In this document: piece after piece, positions 40,093-47,260 of the stretch
Numbering within the stretch: position 1 is the stretch's first letter
Layout of the letters: each line of letters begins with the position of its first letter
DNA from: an uncultured Eubacteriales bacterium
GTDB taxonomy: Bacteria > Bacillota > Clostridia > Oscillospirales > Acutalibacteraceae
NCBI GenBank assembly: GCA_910584745.1
Contig: CAJUDG010000008.1
Span: 47,065-111,064, forward strand
Direction of reading: 5' to 3'
DNA length: 64,000 nucleotides
Made by a program: the position numbers and the translations under genes
The notes under the pieces: generated by a model
Seen by the model: only the letters and a program-made list of their open reading frames with translations
Told to the model about the DNA's origin: nothing
Database searches by the model: none

Positions 40093-40665
40093 TTATTTAG
40101 AGGTATATGTCTTATGGACCAGCTCGGTGCCGTCGGCCTTGGCATAGATGACCTCTATCTTTACAGCGTCCTGGGTCACTACGCTCTTGACGGAGTCAGC
40201 GATGCCCTCAAAGGTAGTGGTAAAGGCATCGGCGTTTATCTGCTCCTCAAGGGCCGCGGTAAGGGCCTCCTCGTCAACGCCCTCCATGGCGCTGTCGGTA
40301 AAGACAAACTTGTAGATAAGGCTGTCGTCGGCGGAATCCAGGGAGATCTCCATCTTGTCCTGGCTGCCGACCGTCTGCTCGATGGCCGCGCTGATGGTGT
40401 CCCTGTTGTCCTCAAGGAACTCCGTGACGGTGGCATACGTGCCGGCGGCAGAAGAGCTCTCGGAGCTCTCGGAGCTATCCGGCGTGGATTCAGGGGCGGG
40501 CTCGGGAGTTGCCTCGGCGGAGGATTCGGAGGACGAACTGGAAGAGGACCCAGAAGAGGACTCGGAGGACGACCCGGACTTGGAATCGCCGCCGCAGGCC
40601 ACAAGGGAGAGCACCATCATAAGCGCCATGACCGCGGACAGGACGCGTAAAACTGTCTTATTCAT
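40093..40665 (-). CDS. DUF4854-type lipoprotein with Ser/Glu-rich spacer
   Basis: The protein has 190 residues. The signal peptide ends in lipobox LVAC (Cys at about 24). A low-complexity Ser/Glu/Pro spacer (about 27-75) is followed by a domain of about 115 residues shared with the next gene (ATVTEFLEDN, then LIYKFVFTDSAMEGVDEEAL and VKIEVIYAKADGTELVHKTY). It is exposed at the outer membrane face, function unknown. It is a tandem paralogue of 40719-41150; the spacer is the main difference. Confidence 0.82.
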   Translation of the reverse strand: MNKTVLRVLSAVMALMMVLSLVACGGDSKSGSSSESSSGSSSSSSSESSAEATPEPAPESTPDSSESSESSSAAGTYATVTEFLEDNRDTISAAIEQTVGSQDKMEISLDSADDSLIYKFVFTDSAMEGVDEEALTAALEEQINADAFTTTFEGIADSVKSVVTQDAVKIEVIYAKADGTELVHKTYTSK

Positions 40666-40718
40666 GTATTATCAACCTTTCCGGTTATTTTTATTTTTAT
40701 CTTATTATTTATCTGAAC

Positions 40719-41150
40719 TTACTTCTTTGTGTATTCCTTGCTGGCAAGCTCGGTGCCGTCGGCCTTGGCGTAGACCACCTTGACCTTCACGCTGTCGGCC
40801 TTGACCACCTCAGAGACGGAACCGGCGATGTTCTGGAAGGTGGAGGCGAACTCCTCGCCCTCCATGTTGGAGGCCAGGGCGGCCTTCAGGGTCTCCTCGT
40901 CGGTGGAGGCCAGGGCCTCGTCGCTGAACTTGAAGTTGTAGATCAGGGTGTCCTCGGTGCCCTCAAGGGTAACGGATATGGAGTCGTCGGTGAGCATGGC
41001 GGAGATGGACTTGTCAAGCTCGGCCTTGGTGTCGGGGTCCTCCAGGAAGGCCTTGACAGTGGCGAACTTGCCGCCGCCGCAGGCGGTAAGAGAGACCACC
41101 ATCACAAGGACCAGGAGGACAGAGAGTGCGCGCAGAACATTCTTTTTCAT
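40719..41150 (-). CDS. DUF4854-type lipoprotein
   Basis: The protein has 143 residues. Lipobox LTAC (Cys at about 24) is followed directly by the domain FATVKAFLEDPDTKAELDKS, then LIYNFKFSDEALASTDEETL and VKVKVVYAKADGTELASKEY. It is a paralogue of the gene 53 bp downstream, so the pair arose by tandem duplication. The function of the domain is unknown. Confidence 0.84.
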   Translation of the reverse strand: MKKNVLRALSVLLVLVMVVSLTACGGGKFATVKAFLEDPDTKAELDKSISAMLTDDSISVTLEGTEDTLIYNFKFSDEALASTDEETLKAALASNMEGEEFASTFQNIAGSVSEVVKADSVKVKVVYAKADGTELASKEYTKK

Positions 41151-41275
41151 GTACTATCACCTTTCTTGAAAAAAAGTTTTATGATACGGCCCATGTCTTT
41201 ATAAGCCAATGAGCATTATACATCTATATGCGCGCGAAGTCAATATTTTCAATAAAGCAATATATTACAAATTTC

Positions 41276-42376
41276 TTACTTGTCCCCGGGCGCCGGCCCG
41301 GTGCTGGCCCGGAGGACAAGGCTTGCGGGCAGCTCATAGCGCAGCCAGGGCTCCTCGCCCAGCTCTTTGAGCCGTATAAGGTTCTCAAGCATGAGCACGC
41401 ACTGGCGGCCCATCAGCTGCGGGGAGTTGTGGACGGTGGTGATGTTGGGCTCTATGGCCGTGCACATGGCCCCGTCGTCAAAGCCCACCACGGATATGTC
41501 CCCGGGCACGCTGAGCCCCATCTGCTGCAGGGCCTTTATGGCGCGCCAAGCCTGCCGGTCGTTCTCGCAGACCAGGGCCGTGGGCAGGCTCCTGGCGCTT
41601 TTGAAGTCGCCGGTCAGGCGGGTGTAGTCCAGAAGGCCCAGCTCCTGCCCGGCGGAGAAGAAGTCCTCCTCCCGGCACGTAAGGCCGAAGTCCTTGAGGG
41701 CCTCTCTGAAGCAGCGGCGGCGCTCCAGGTTCAAAAGGGTCTCCCAGCCGCTGGAGACGTAGCCTATGCGCCTGTGGCCAAGGGTGTGGAGATGGTGCAC
41801 AGCGCGGCGCATACCCTGCTGGTTGCTGATGCACACGGACGGCGGCTGCCAGCTCAATGTGGTATAGGTGTCCATGAACACGCAGGGCACCGGTAGGGCC
41901 CGGACCATACCGGCTATCTGCTCGTTTACGGTGCAGGGGTGCACGATTATCCCCGCGATGTTCCCCGCCCGGCGCAGCTGCTCCTCCACGGTGGCCTTCT
42001 TATACCGGCCCGCGTGGAGCATGATAAGGCAGTAGTCATGGTCCCAGGCCTCGGCCTCTATCCCCTCCAATACACCGGAGAAGAAGTTATAGGGGTCGTT
42101 CATGTCCTCAAGATAGTCGTGCTCATGGTATATGACATAGGCGATGGACCTGCAGGCGCAGCCGCCCTCTGCGGGCCACGGCTTCTGTGCGGGAGGAGCC
42201 CCGGGGGCCGCGCCCTCCCGGCAGGAGTCGGAGAGCATCTTCTCGCAGCCCAGCTCCTGTATCTGCTGCAAAAGGGACGCGCGCAGGGCGTCGCTGATGC
42301 CGGGCTTATTGTTCAGCACCAGTGAAATGGTCGCGGGGGAGACCCCCAGCTTTTTGGCAAGGTCTTTTGCTTTCAT
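41276..42376 (-). CDS. LacI-family transcriptional regulator
   Basis: The protein has 366 residues. The N-terminal helix-turn-helix and hinge are KAKDLAKKLGVSPATISLVL and NNKPGISDALR. A periplasmic-binding-like sensor domain follows (VHHLHTLGHRRIGYVSSGWE, then GDISVVGFDDGAMCTAIEPN). An unusual Cys/Ala/Pro-rich insert of about 35 residues follows the hinge region. The target is not evident; no sugar operon is adjacent. Confidence 0.9.
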   Translation of the reverse strand: MKAKDLAKKLGVSPATISLVLNNKPGISDALRASLLQQIQELGCEKMLSDSCREGAAPGAPPAQKPWPAEGGCACRSIAYVIYHEHDYLEDMNDPYNFFSGVLEGIEAEAWDHDYCLIMLHAGRYKKATVEEQLRRAGNIAGIIVHPCTVNEQIAGMVRALPVPCVFMDTYTTLSWQPPSVCISNQQGMRRAVHHLHTLGHRRIGYVSSGWETLLNLERRRCFREALKDFGLTCREEDFFSAGQELGLLDYTRLTGDFKSARSLPTALVCENDRQAWRAIKALQQMGLSVPGDISVVGFDDGAMCTAIEPNITTVHNSPQLMGRQCVLMLENLIRLKELGEEPWLRYELPASLVLRASTGPAPGDK

Positions 42377-42478
42377 GTGAAAAACACCACCAGCGTTTTT
42401 ATAAACTCTTTATAAAGTATTATAAACCATGGGCGTGAAAAAAGCAATACCAAATTTGGGCAAAAAAGCCGCTCCCAC

Positions 42479-42507
42479 TTGACAAGGAGAGGGGGAGCGG
42501 TTATAAT
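42479..42507 (+). promoter_or_regulatory. Promoter of antitoxin-like RNA 4
   Basis: TTGACA (42479-42484), 17 bp, TATAAT (42502-42507). Confidence 0.88.
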
Positions 42508-42513
42508 AGTCAC

Positions 42514-42596
42514 AGATGGGGCGTTGCCGCAAGCGGTTCACCCAGATTTTGGTTTAATTATTTCTTAAAACCGTCACTGGTCAGAGTGGCGGTTTT
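42514..42596 (+). ncRNA. Antitoxin-like RNA 4
   Basis: A predicted RNA of about 80 nt ends at hairpin AAAACCGTCACT/AGTGGCGGTTTT (42567-42596), which overlaps the 3' end of the toxin-like ORF. Its 5' part (GGCGTTGCC..GCGGTT) resembles the leader of the opposing mRNA in the same sense, so the locus has inverted rather than direct repeats. Pairing would use the 3' overlap and loops. Confidence 0.65.
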
Positions 42597-42687
42597 GCTT
42601 TTTACTTTCCTTTTTCTGCTGCTCGGTTTGAAACAGTTTCACAGTCACTGTTATGCCGAACACTTTAAAAGTAATCGTAATAGGCAT
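42574..42687 (-). CDS. Small peptide of the MP(I/V)TITF family (type I toxin candidate)
   Basis: A 37-residue peptide, MPITITFKVFGITVTVKLFQ, then a basic tail ending QNRHSDQ. The first about 18 residues are beta-branched and amphipathic, unlike the Fst-like helices. It is clearly related to the 34-residue peptide at 47040-47144 (MP-TITF, GITV, K, QNRHS). GGGAGGTG precedes ATG. The tail lies inside the shared terminator hairpin, so its conservation may partly reflect RNA structure. Confidence 0.68.
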   Translation of the reverse strand: MPITITFKVFGITVTVKLFQTEQQKKESKKQNRHSDQ

Positions 42688-42787
42688 TGAGCACTCACCT
42701 CCCTCCTTATAGAAGTTAGGAAAGCGAAACACCCCCTTTCAGGGATGGGCCAACCGCCTGCCGTTATGTAGGCAACGCCTTGAGCAT

Positions 42788-42816
42788 ATTATATACGCTG
42801 TGGGAGTTTATGTCAA
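42788..42816 (-). promoter_or_regulatory. Promoter of toxin-like gene 4
   Basis: On the minus strand TTGACA (42816-42811), 17 bp, TATAAT (42793-42788). It stands back to back with the thiT promoter. Confidence 0.88.
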
Positions 42817-42829
42817 CAAAAATTTGTTC

Positions 42830-42858
42830 TTGACAAAAGCTGGAACATCGGATAGAAT
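42830..42858 (+). promoter_or_regulatory. Promoter of the thiT riboswitch mRNA
   Basis: TTGACA (42830-42835), 17 bp, TAGAAT (42853-42858). Confidence 0.87.
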
Positions 42859-42876
42859 TAGTACGAAAAATGAAGA

Positions 42877-43075
42877 GCAGGGGAGCGTGACGTTCATGAA
42901 GCGGAGCTTCATGAAGTCACCGAGTTTTGCGAAGCAAAACTCTTTGACGTGGACTGCGACGTTTTTACGCCTGCGGTGCACTGTCCGAGAGAACTCGGTT
43001 ACGCTGAGAGGAGCCAAGAGCTTAAACCCTATGAACCTGAGGCGGATAATACCGACGGAGGAAGCATCTCATTTT
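42877..43075 (+). promoter_or_regulatory. TPP riboswitch with a hairpin-repeat insertion in P3
   Basis: The conserved TPP aptamer parts are present: AGGGGAGC (42879-42886), CTGAGAGGAG (43003-43012), ACCCTATGAACCTGA (43026-43040) and GGATAATACCGACGGAGGAA (43043-43062). P3 arms GCGTGAC (42885-42891) and GTTACGC (42998-43004) are separated by 106 nt instead of a short loop. The insert holds hairpins TTCATGAAGC/GCTTCATGAA and GAGTTTTGC/GCAAAACTC. It controls thiT, with a terminator at 43108. Confidence 0.9.
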
Positions 43076-43107
43076 CCCAAGCTTATTGTAATATTTTGGG
43101 AGCTTCT

Positions 43108-43148
43108 GCGCCGTTTCGGAAATTTTTCCGGGCGGCGCTTTTCATTTT
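43108..43148 (+). terminator. Riboswitch expression-platform terminator
   Basis: GCGCCGTTTCGGAAA / TTTTTCCGGGCGGCGC, then TTTTC. It lies between the aptamer and thiT and would form when TPP is bound. Confidence 0.82.
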
Positions 43149-43183
43149 TCAAAAATAATCTTTTTGAGAAAGGGAAATGCTAA

Positions 43184-43792
43184 ATGAACGAAAACAGTCA
43201 GACACGCTCGAAAAACGTCAGAAACCTGGTGCTTGCCGGGGTGCTCATCGCCCTTGGCACGGCGCTGTCCTTTGTGAAGGTGTTCGACCTGCCATACGGC
43301 GGGTCCATAACCCTTTGCAGTATGCTGCCGGTGATGCTCTTTGCCTACAGGTCCGGGATAAAGTGGGGCCTTGGGGCCGGGTTCACCTTCAGCGTCTTGC
43401 AGCTCTTATTCGGCCTGGACGCATTGAAGGGCATATCCGGGGCCACGGTGGCGGGGTCCATCATCCTCGACTATCTGCTGGCTTTCACGGTGCTGGGCCT
43501 TGCCGGAATATTCCGGGGGAGGATAAAGAACGACCCGGCGGCCTTTACCCTTGGGTGCCTTGCGGCGGGGCTTCTGCGGTATGTCTGCTCGTTCCTGTCG
43601 GGGTGGATACTCTGGGGGGAGTTTGCGGATGTGAACTTCTCTCCCGTGCTTGCGGGGATGAGCGGCCAGCAGCTTGCCTGCTGCTATTCGCTGGTGTATA
43701 ACGGCAGCTATATGATACCCGAGATACTGGTGACCTGTATAGCAGCCTTTGTTGTAATGCAGTTCCTGGGCAGGTTTATTTTGAAGGATTGA
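43184..43792 (+). CDS. thiT: ECF thiamine transporter S component
   Basis: This 202-residue membrane protein has about six helices. It binds thiamine and needs the shared EcfA/A'/T module, not in this window. The family pattern is VRNLVLAGVLIALGTALSFV, then LPYGGSITLCSMLPVMLFAY (the ThiT signature). It also has Trp-rich C-terminal loops (SGWILWGEF). The TPP riboswitch upstream confirms the substrate. Confidence 0.95.
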   Translation: MNENSQTRSKNVRNLVLAGVLIALGTALSFVKVFDLPYGGSITLCSMLPVMLFAYRSGIKWGLGAGFTFSVLQLLFGLDALKGISGATVAGSIILDYLLAFTVLGLAGIFRGRIKNDPAAFTLGCLAAGLLRYVCSFLSGWILWGEFADVNFSPVLAGMSGQQLACCYSLVYNGSYMIPEILVTCIAAFVVMQFLGRFILKD

Positions 43793-43802
43793 GTCTTCGC
43801 GC

Positions 43803-43831
43803 TTGCTTTCCCGGGGAAATTCTGGTATGAT
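43803..43831 (+). promoter_or_regulatory. Promoter of the DHHW gene
   Basis: TTGCTT (43803-43808), 17 bp, TATGAT (43826-43831). Confidence 0.7.
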
Positions 43832-43867
43832 TTAGGGGCCGGATAAATGAGGAAGGAGTTGACCCTT

Positions 43868-45031
43868 ATGCCGGGAAAGCACCACGCCAGTGAACGTCCG
43901 AGCCCCTGGCTCATTATAGGGATAGTGATAGTTTTAGCCGGGCTTCTGGCCGCGGGCATACTGCTTGTGCGGGAGTTCGGCCCGGGGGGTAAGGAGCCGG
44001 AGCCCAAGGGGCCGGAGGTCTCTGACCCGAGCCCCCTGCCTATACAGACAAAGGCAACGCCCGTGCCGGAGAACACACCAACACCATCGCCCACCCCGGA
44101 GCCTACGCCCACACCGGCCCCCATACCCGACAACGGCGAGGACGGCTATCTCTCGGAGGGGATATACATCTGGAACGACATGGCCTTCGAGCTGTTCTAT
44201 GGCTATGACGAGGCCTCGGACCCCTATGCCCAGGCCATCGACGGCTTTGCAAGAGACCTGCCGGGGGACGTGAAGGTATACAATATGATAGTGCCCAACC
44301 ACAGCGAGTACGGCCTGCCGGAGCGGCTTAGGGACAGCATGGGCTGCAACTCCCAGCGGGACAATATCCGCTATATCTACGGCACCTATAAGTACGCCAA
44401 GGGGGTGGACGTGTGCGGCACCCTGGACCAACATAAGGGGGAGTATATCTACTTCAACACCGACACCCACTGGACGGCCAGGGGGGCGTACTACGCATAT
44501 GAGGAGTTCTGTAAGGCGGCGGACGTCCCCTGCTCGGCGCTGGAGCAGTTCGGCATGACGGCCCATGAGCGGGACTTTTACGGCTATCTTGCGGAGATGA
44601 CCGGGGAGGACTGCCTGTACAGTAACCCGGACCATGTGGAGACCTTCGAGCCGGGCTATCCCTATACCGCCGGGGTGAGCTATGACGGCTATGACTTTAC
44701 GGAGCTGGAGGGGGTAAACAGCGGGGACGCGTCCATGGGATACAGCATGTTCCTGTGGGGGGACCAGCCCTGCGTGCGCATAAAGAACGAGAACTCGTAT
44801 ATGAACCGGAAGCTCGCGGTGGTGAAGGAATCATATGGCAACGCAATCGGGGCCTTTATGGGGGCCAGCTTTGACGAGGTGTACATGATCGACTTTAGGA
44901 GCTTTGAGGGGAGCCTGCCGGAGCTGGTGCAGGAGCACGGCATAACGGACGTGCTGTTTCTGAACAGCGCGGTGGCGGCGAACACCTATGAGAGGGTGGA
45001 GGATTTGAGAACTCTGTTCCCCGAAGGATAA
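43868..45031 (+). CDS. DHHW-family membrane-anchored SGNH-like protein
   Basis: This 387-residue protein has an N-terminal membrane anchor (about 13-38), a Pro/Thr-rich spacer (about 45-95) and an extracellular domain of the DHHW/AlgX-like SGNH type: FNTDTHWTARGAYYAYEEFC carries the DxHW motif, and AVVKESYGNAIGAF follows. Such proteins often modify cell-surface polysaccharide (O-acetylation). ATG 43868 has AAGGAG. Function at this locus is unknown. Confidence 0.82.
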   Translation: MPGKHHASERPSPWLIIGIVIVLAGLLAAGILLVREFGPGGKEPEPKGPEVSDPSPLPIQTKATPVPENTPTPSPTPEPTPTPAPIPDNGEDGYLSEGIYIWNDMAFELFYGYDEASDPYAQAIDGFARDLPGDVKVYNMIVPNHSEYGLPERLRDSMGCNSQRDNIRYIYGTYKYAKGVDVCGTLDQHKGEYIYFNTDTHWTARGAYYAYEEFCKAADVPCSALEQFGMTAHERDFYGYLAEMTGEDCLYSNPDHVETFEPGYPYTAGVSYDGYDFTELEGVNSGDASMGYSMFLWGDQPCVRIKNENSYMNRKLAVVKESYGNAIGAFMGASFDEVYMIDFRSFEGSLPELVQEHGITDVLFLNSAVAANTYERVEDLRTLFPEG

Positions 45032-45108
45032 CGAAAAAGTTTCGTCAACCTTTTCAAAGGTTGTGGGGGTGGAGGGGGCAAAGCCCCTCCCTGCCAGCGG
45101 CTGTAAAT
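45031..45108 (+). repeat. Intergenic hairpin repeat (family B)
   Basis: GTCAACCTTTTCAAAGGTTG is followed by GGGGTGGAGGGGGCAAAGCC and CCTCC, then CAGCGGC. The stem AACCTTT/AAAGGTT differs from the CCACCTTTT/AAAAGGTGG of the copies at 21249 and 57589 on both arms. The element starts right at the upstream stop codon. Confidence 0.75.
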
Positions 45109-45179
45109 GTAATAAAACAAAAAAACACGGCAATACTAACCCCTGTCCGACAATCAAAAAGTATAGGGGGGCATTTGCC

Positions 45180-45509
45180 ATGAGAAACAGACTTGAATGT
45201 ACCGTGACCGCCTGCCGCCATAACGACCACAACCTGTGCGACCTGCCGGGCATAAAGGTGGAGGGCCCCGGCGCGCGGGAGAGCCGCCAGACCTGCTGCG
45301 AGTCCTTCGAGCCCAGGAACGGGGGCGAGAACAGCCTCTGCTCATCCTGCGGGTGCGCCAGCACCGAGACCGCCATCGACTGCAAGGCCAAGAACTGCAC
45401 CTATAACAACGACTGCCGGTGCGAGGCCGAGTGTGTGTGCGTAGGCTGTTCTTGCGGCGACGTGGCAGGGAAGTCCGGCACCGAGTGCTGCACCTTCCGC
45501 GAGAGGTAA
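45180..45509 (+). CDS. DUF1540 cysteine-rich metal-binding-like protein
   Basis: This 109-residue protein has about 20 cysteines. Two DUF1540-type units are visible, LECTVTACRHNDHNLCDLPG and IDCKAKNCTYNNDCRCEAEC, each with a CxxxxC...C pattern. Probably a zinc- or other metal-binding protein; similar proteins occur in spore-formers. ATG 45180 is chosen because the ORF upstream runs through the hairpin repeat. The start has a GGGGGGC-type site. Confidence 0.85.
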   Translation: MRNRLECTVTACRHNDHNLCDLPGIKVEGPGARESRQTCCESFEPRNGGENSLCSSCGCASTETAIDCKAKNCTYNNDCRCEAECVCVGCSCGDVAGKSGTECCTFRER

Positions 45510-45563
45510 AAGCCGGTAAAAAAAAGAGAACGCCGGGCCCATGGAGGGTCCGGCGTTAACTTT

Positions 45564-46646
45564 TTAGATATCCAGCTTCATGTCGCCGTCCTTGACCCAG
45601 CCTATCTTTCTCAAGATCAGGTCAAAGGCAAGGGCAAGTATGGCCGGCAGGACTATACTTATAAGTATCAGCCCCAGCCAGTCCGTGCCGGTTATCCCGG
45701 CCTTTGCCCCGGTGGCCACGTCGTTTACCCAGCCGGAGTATACGCCGATCTGTCCAACAAGCCCGCAGGTGCCCATGCCCGAGGCCACGCCCCCCGAGGG
45801 GTCGTTCATCTCAAGGCCGAACAGGCAGGTGGCGATAGGGCCGGTGACCGCCGCCGCCAAAGTTGGCGCTATCCATATGCGGGGATTTTTGACGATGTTG
45901 GGGACCTGGAGCATGGAGGTGCCAAGGCCCTGGGCCACAAGGCCCCCCCAGCGGTTCTCTCTGAAGCTTATGACCGCGAAGCCCACCATCTGGGCGCAGC
46001 ACCCGGCCACCGCCGCGCCGCCCGCAAGGCCCGTGAGCCCGAAGGCCGCACATAGTGCCGCCGAGGAGATGGGCAGGGTCAGGGCTATGCCCACCAGCAC
46101 CGAGACGATTATGCCCATCCAGAAGGGCTGTAAGACCGTGGCGTCCTTGATGAGCTGGCCGAAGGCCGTGGCCACGGAGCCCACCGCCGGGGCTATCAGA
46201 TACGCAAGGGCCGTGCCGCTGCCGATGGTGACGATGGGGGTCACCAGGATGTCGACAGGGGTCTTCTTGCTGACAAGCTTGCCAAGCTGGGCGGCGATTA
46301 TCGCCATTATCAGCACCGCAAGGGGCCCGCCGCCCCCGCCAAGGCTGTTTGCCGCCGTGCCCGCCGCCGTCAGCGAGAACAGCACCAGGGGCGGCGCTTT
46401 AAGCGCGTAGCCGATGGCCACGGCCATTGCGGGGCCGGACATGGACTTTGCGAAATTGCCCACCTCCACTAAGACCGGCAGGCCGAACTGGGTGCCCAGG
46501 GTGGAGATTATGGTGCCCACCAAGAGGGACGCGAACAGGCCCTGGGCCATGGCGCTCATGGCGTCCACAAGGTAGAGCTGTACATACTTTTTCACCCGCT
46601 CCCAGACTGTGGCGGGGGCGGGGATTTGGTTTGGTTCCTTTGCCAA
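45564..46646 (-). CDS. PTS IIC-like (PfoR-type) membrane protein
   Basis: This 360-residue protein has about ten hydrophobic helices and Gly-rich loops (NSLGGGGGPLAVLIMAIIAA, then GGVASGMGTCGLVGQIGVYSG). It matches the EIIC_2/PfoR-like family, often a lone membrane protein without IIA or IIB. The start is TTG 46646 with AAAGGAG; an upstream in-frame ATG at 46724 lies in the leader. Substrate unknown. Confidence 0.82.
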   Translation of the reverse strand: MAKEPNQIPAPATVWERVKKYVQLYLVDAMSAMAQGLFASLLVGTIISTLGTQFGLPVLVEVGNFAKSMSGPAMAVAIGYALKAPPLVLFSLTAAGTAANSLGGGGGPLAVLIMAIIAAQLGKLVSKKTPVDILVTPIVTIGSGTALAYLIAPAVGSVATAFGQLIKDATVLQPFWMGIIVSVLVGIALTLPISSAALCAAFGLTGLAGGAAVAGCCAQMVGFAVISFRENRWGGLVAQGLGTSMLQVPNIVKNPRIWIAPTLAAAVTGPIATCLFGLEMNDPSGGVASGMGTCGLVGQIGVYSGWVNDVATGAKAGITGTDWLGLILISIVLPAILALAFDLILRKIGWVKDGDMKLDI

Positions 46647-46905
46647 AATAGGTTCTCCTTTCGATGTAAGCCTGGCCGAAAGGAGCGCCGCCGGGGGTTC
46701 ACCACAGGAGCGCCCCATCGGCAAAATGTATGCGGAAAATCTATATTGACTATGTTGCCCGGGCAGAGCAGCCGCCTCGCCTTGGGAGAGCGCCGCCGGA
46801 GGTCTTCCGGCCTGATGGTCGTCCCCCTGGGCTGCGGCGGTTCCCGCCGTGTCCGGGCCGTGTTGGGTTTCGATATTATTATAGCGATTATCGGGCGTTT
46901 GTCAA
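46647..46905 (-). promoter_or_regulatory. Promoter and long leader of the PTS IIC-like gene
   Basis: On the minus strand TTGACA (46905-46900), 16 bp, TATAAT (46883-46878). The leader to 46647 is about 220 nt and GC-rich, with inverted repeats such as CCGGAAGACCTCCGG. I could not match it to a known riboswitch. Confidence 0.65.
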
Positions 46906-46930
46906 GGGGGTGGATCCAAGAGAAAAATAT

Positions 46931-46959
46931 TTGACAGATCCTGGCGGCTCTGGTACAAT
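46931..46959 (+). promoter_or_regulatory. Promoter of toxin-like gene 5
   Basis: TTGACA (46931-46936), 17 bp, TACAAT (46954-46959). Confidence 0.87.
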
Positions 46960-47039
46960 GGAGACAGCCCCAAAAGGGGCGGGGCGCTGCGATAAGTGTC
47001 GGCGGTTTGGCGATACCCTCCGAAAGGAGGTGAGCCTTT

Positions 47040-47144
47040 ATGCCAGTTACCATTACATTTCATATCTGTGGGATCACTGTGTCGATCAAATTGACCATGC
47101 CCAAGAAAAAGGTAACAGAGCAAAACCGCCACTCGGCAAAGTGA
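47040..47144 (+). CDS. Small peptide of the MP(I/V)TITF family, second copy (type I toxin candidate)
   Basis: A 34-residue peptide, MPVTITFHICGITVSIKLTM, then PKKKVTEQNRHSAK. It is a paralogue of 42574-42687 with the same architecture. The ribosome-binding site GGAGG (47025-47029) can be closed by the preceding CCTCC in CCTCCGAAAGGAGG. The last codons form the terminator CAAAACCGCCACT/AGTGACGGTTTTG (47121-47152). Confidence 0.7.
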   Translation: MPVTITFHICGITVSIKLTMPKKKVTEQNRHSAK

Positions 47145-47152
47145 CGGTTTTG
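47121..47152. terminator. Shared bidirectional terminator of locus 5
   Basis: A 13-bp near-perfect hairpin with a 6-nt loop includes the ORF stop codon and ends both convergent transcripts. A matching hairpin occurs in locus 4. Confidence 0.8.
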
Positions 47153-47210
47153 TAAAACATAACAATTCCAAAACTGACGCCAAACCGCTTACATCGCAGC
47201 GCCCTCTTTG
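47121..47210 (-). ncRNA. Antitoxin-like RNA 5
   Basis: A predicted RNA of about 90 nt runs from promoter 47216-47245 to the shared hairpin. Its 5' part (GGGCGCTGCGATGTAAGCGG, then TTTGGCG) is the same-sense homologue of the toxin mRNA leader, so the locus ends are imperfect inverted repeats about 200 bp apart. Confidence 0.65.
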
Positions 47211-47215
47211 TCTTT

Positions 47216-47245
47216 ATTATACCACGCGCAAACAGTATTTGTCAA
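47216..47245 (-). promoter_or_regulatory. Promoter of antitoxin-like RNA 5
   Basis: On the minus strand TTGACA (47245-47240), 18 bp, TATAAT (47221-47216). Confidence 0.85.
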
Positions 47246-47260
47246 GGGCAGCCTGAGGGA

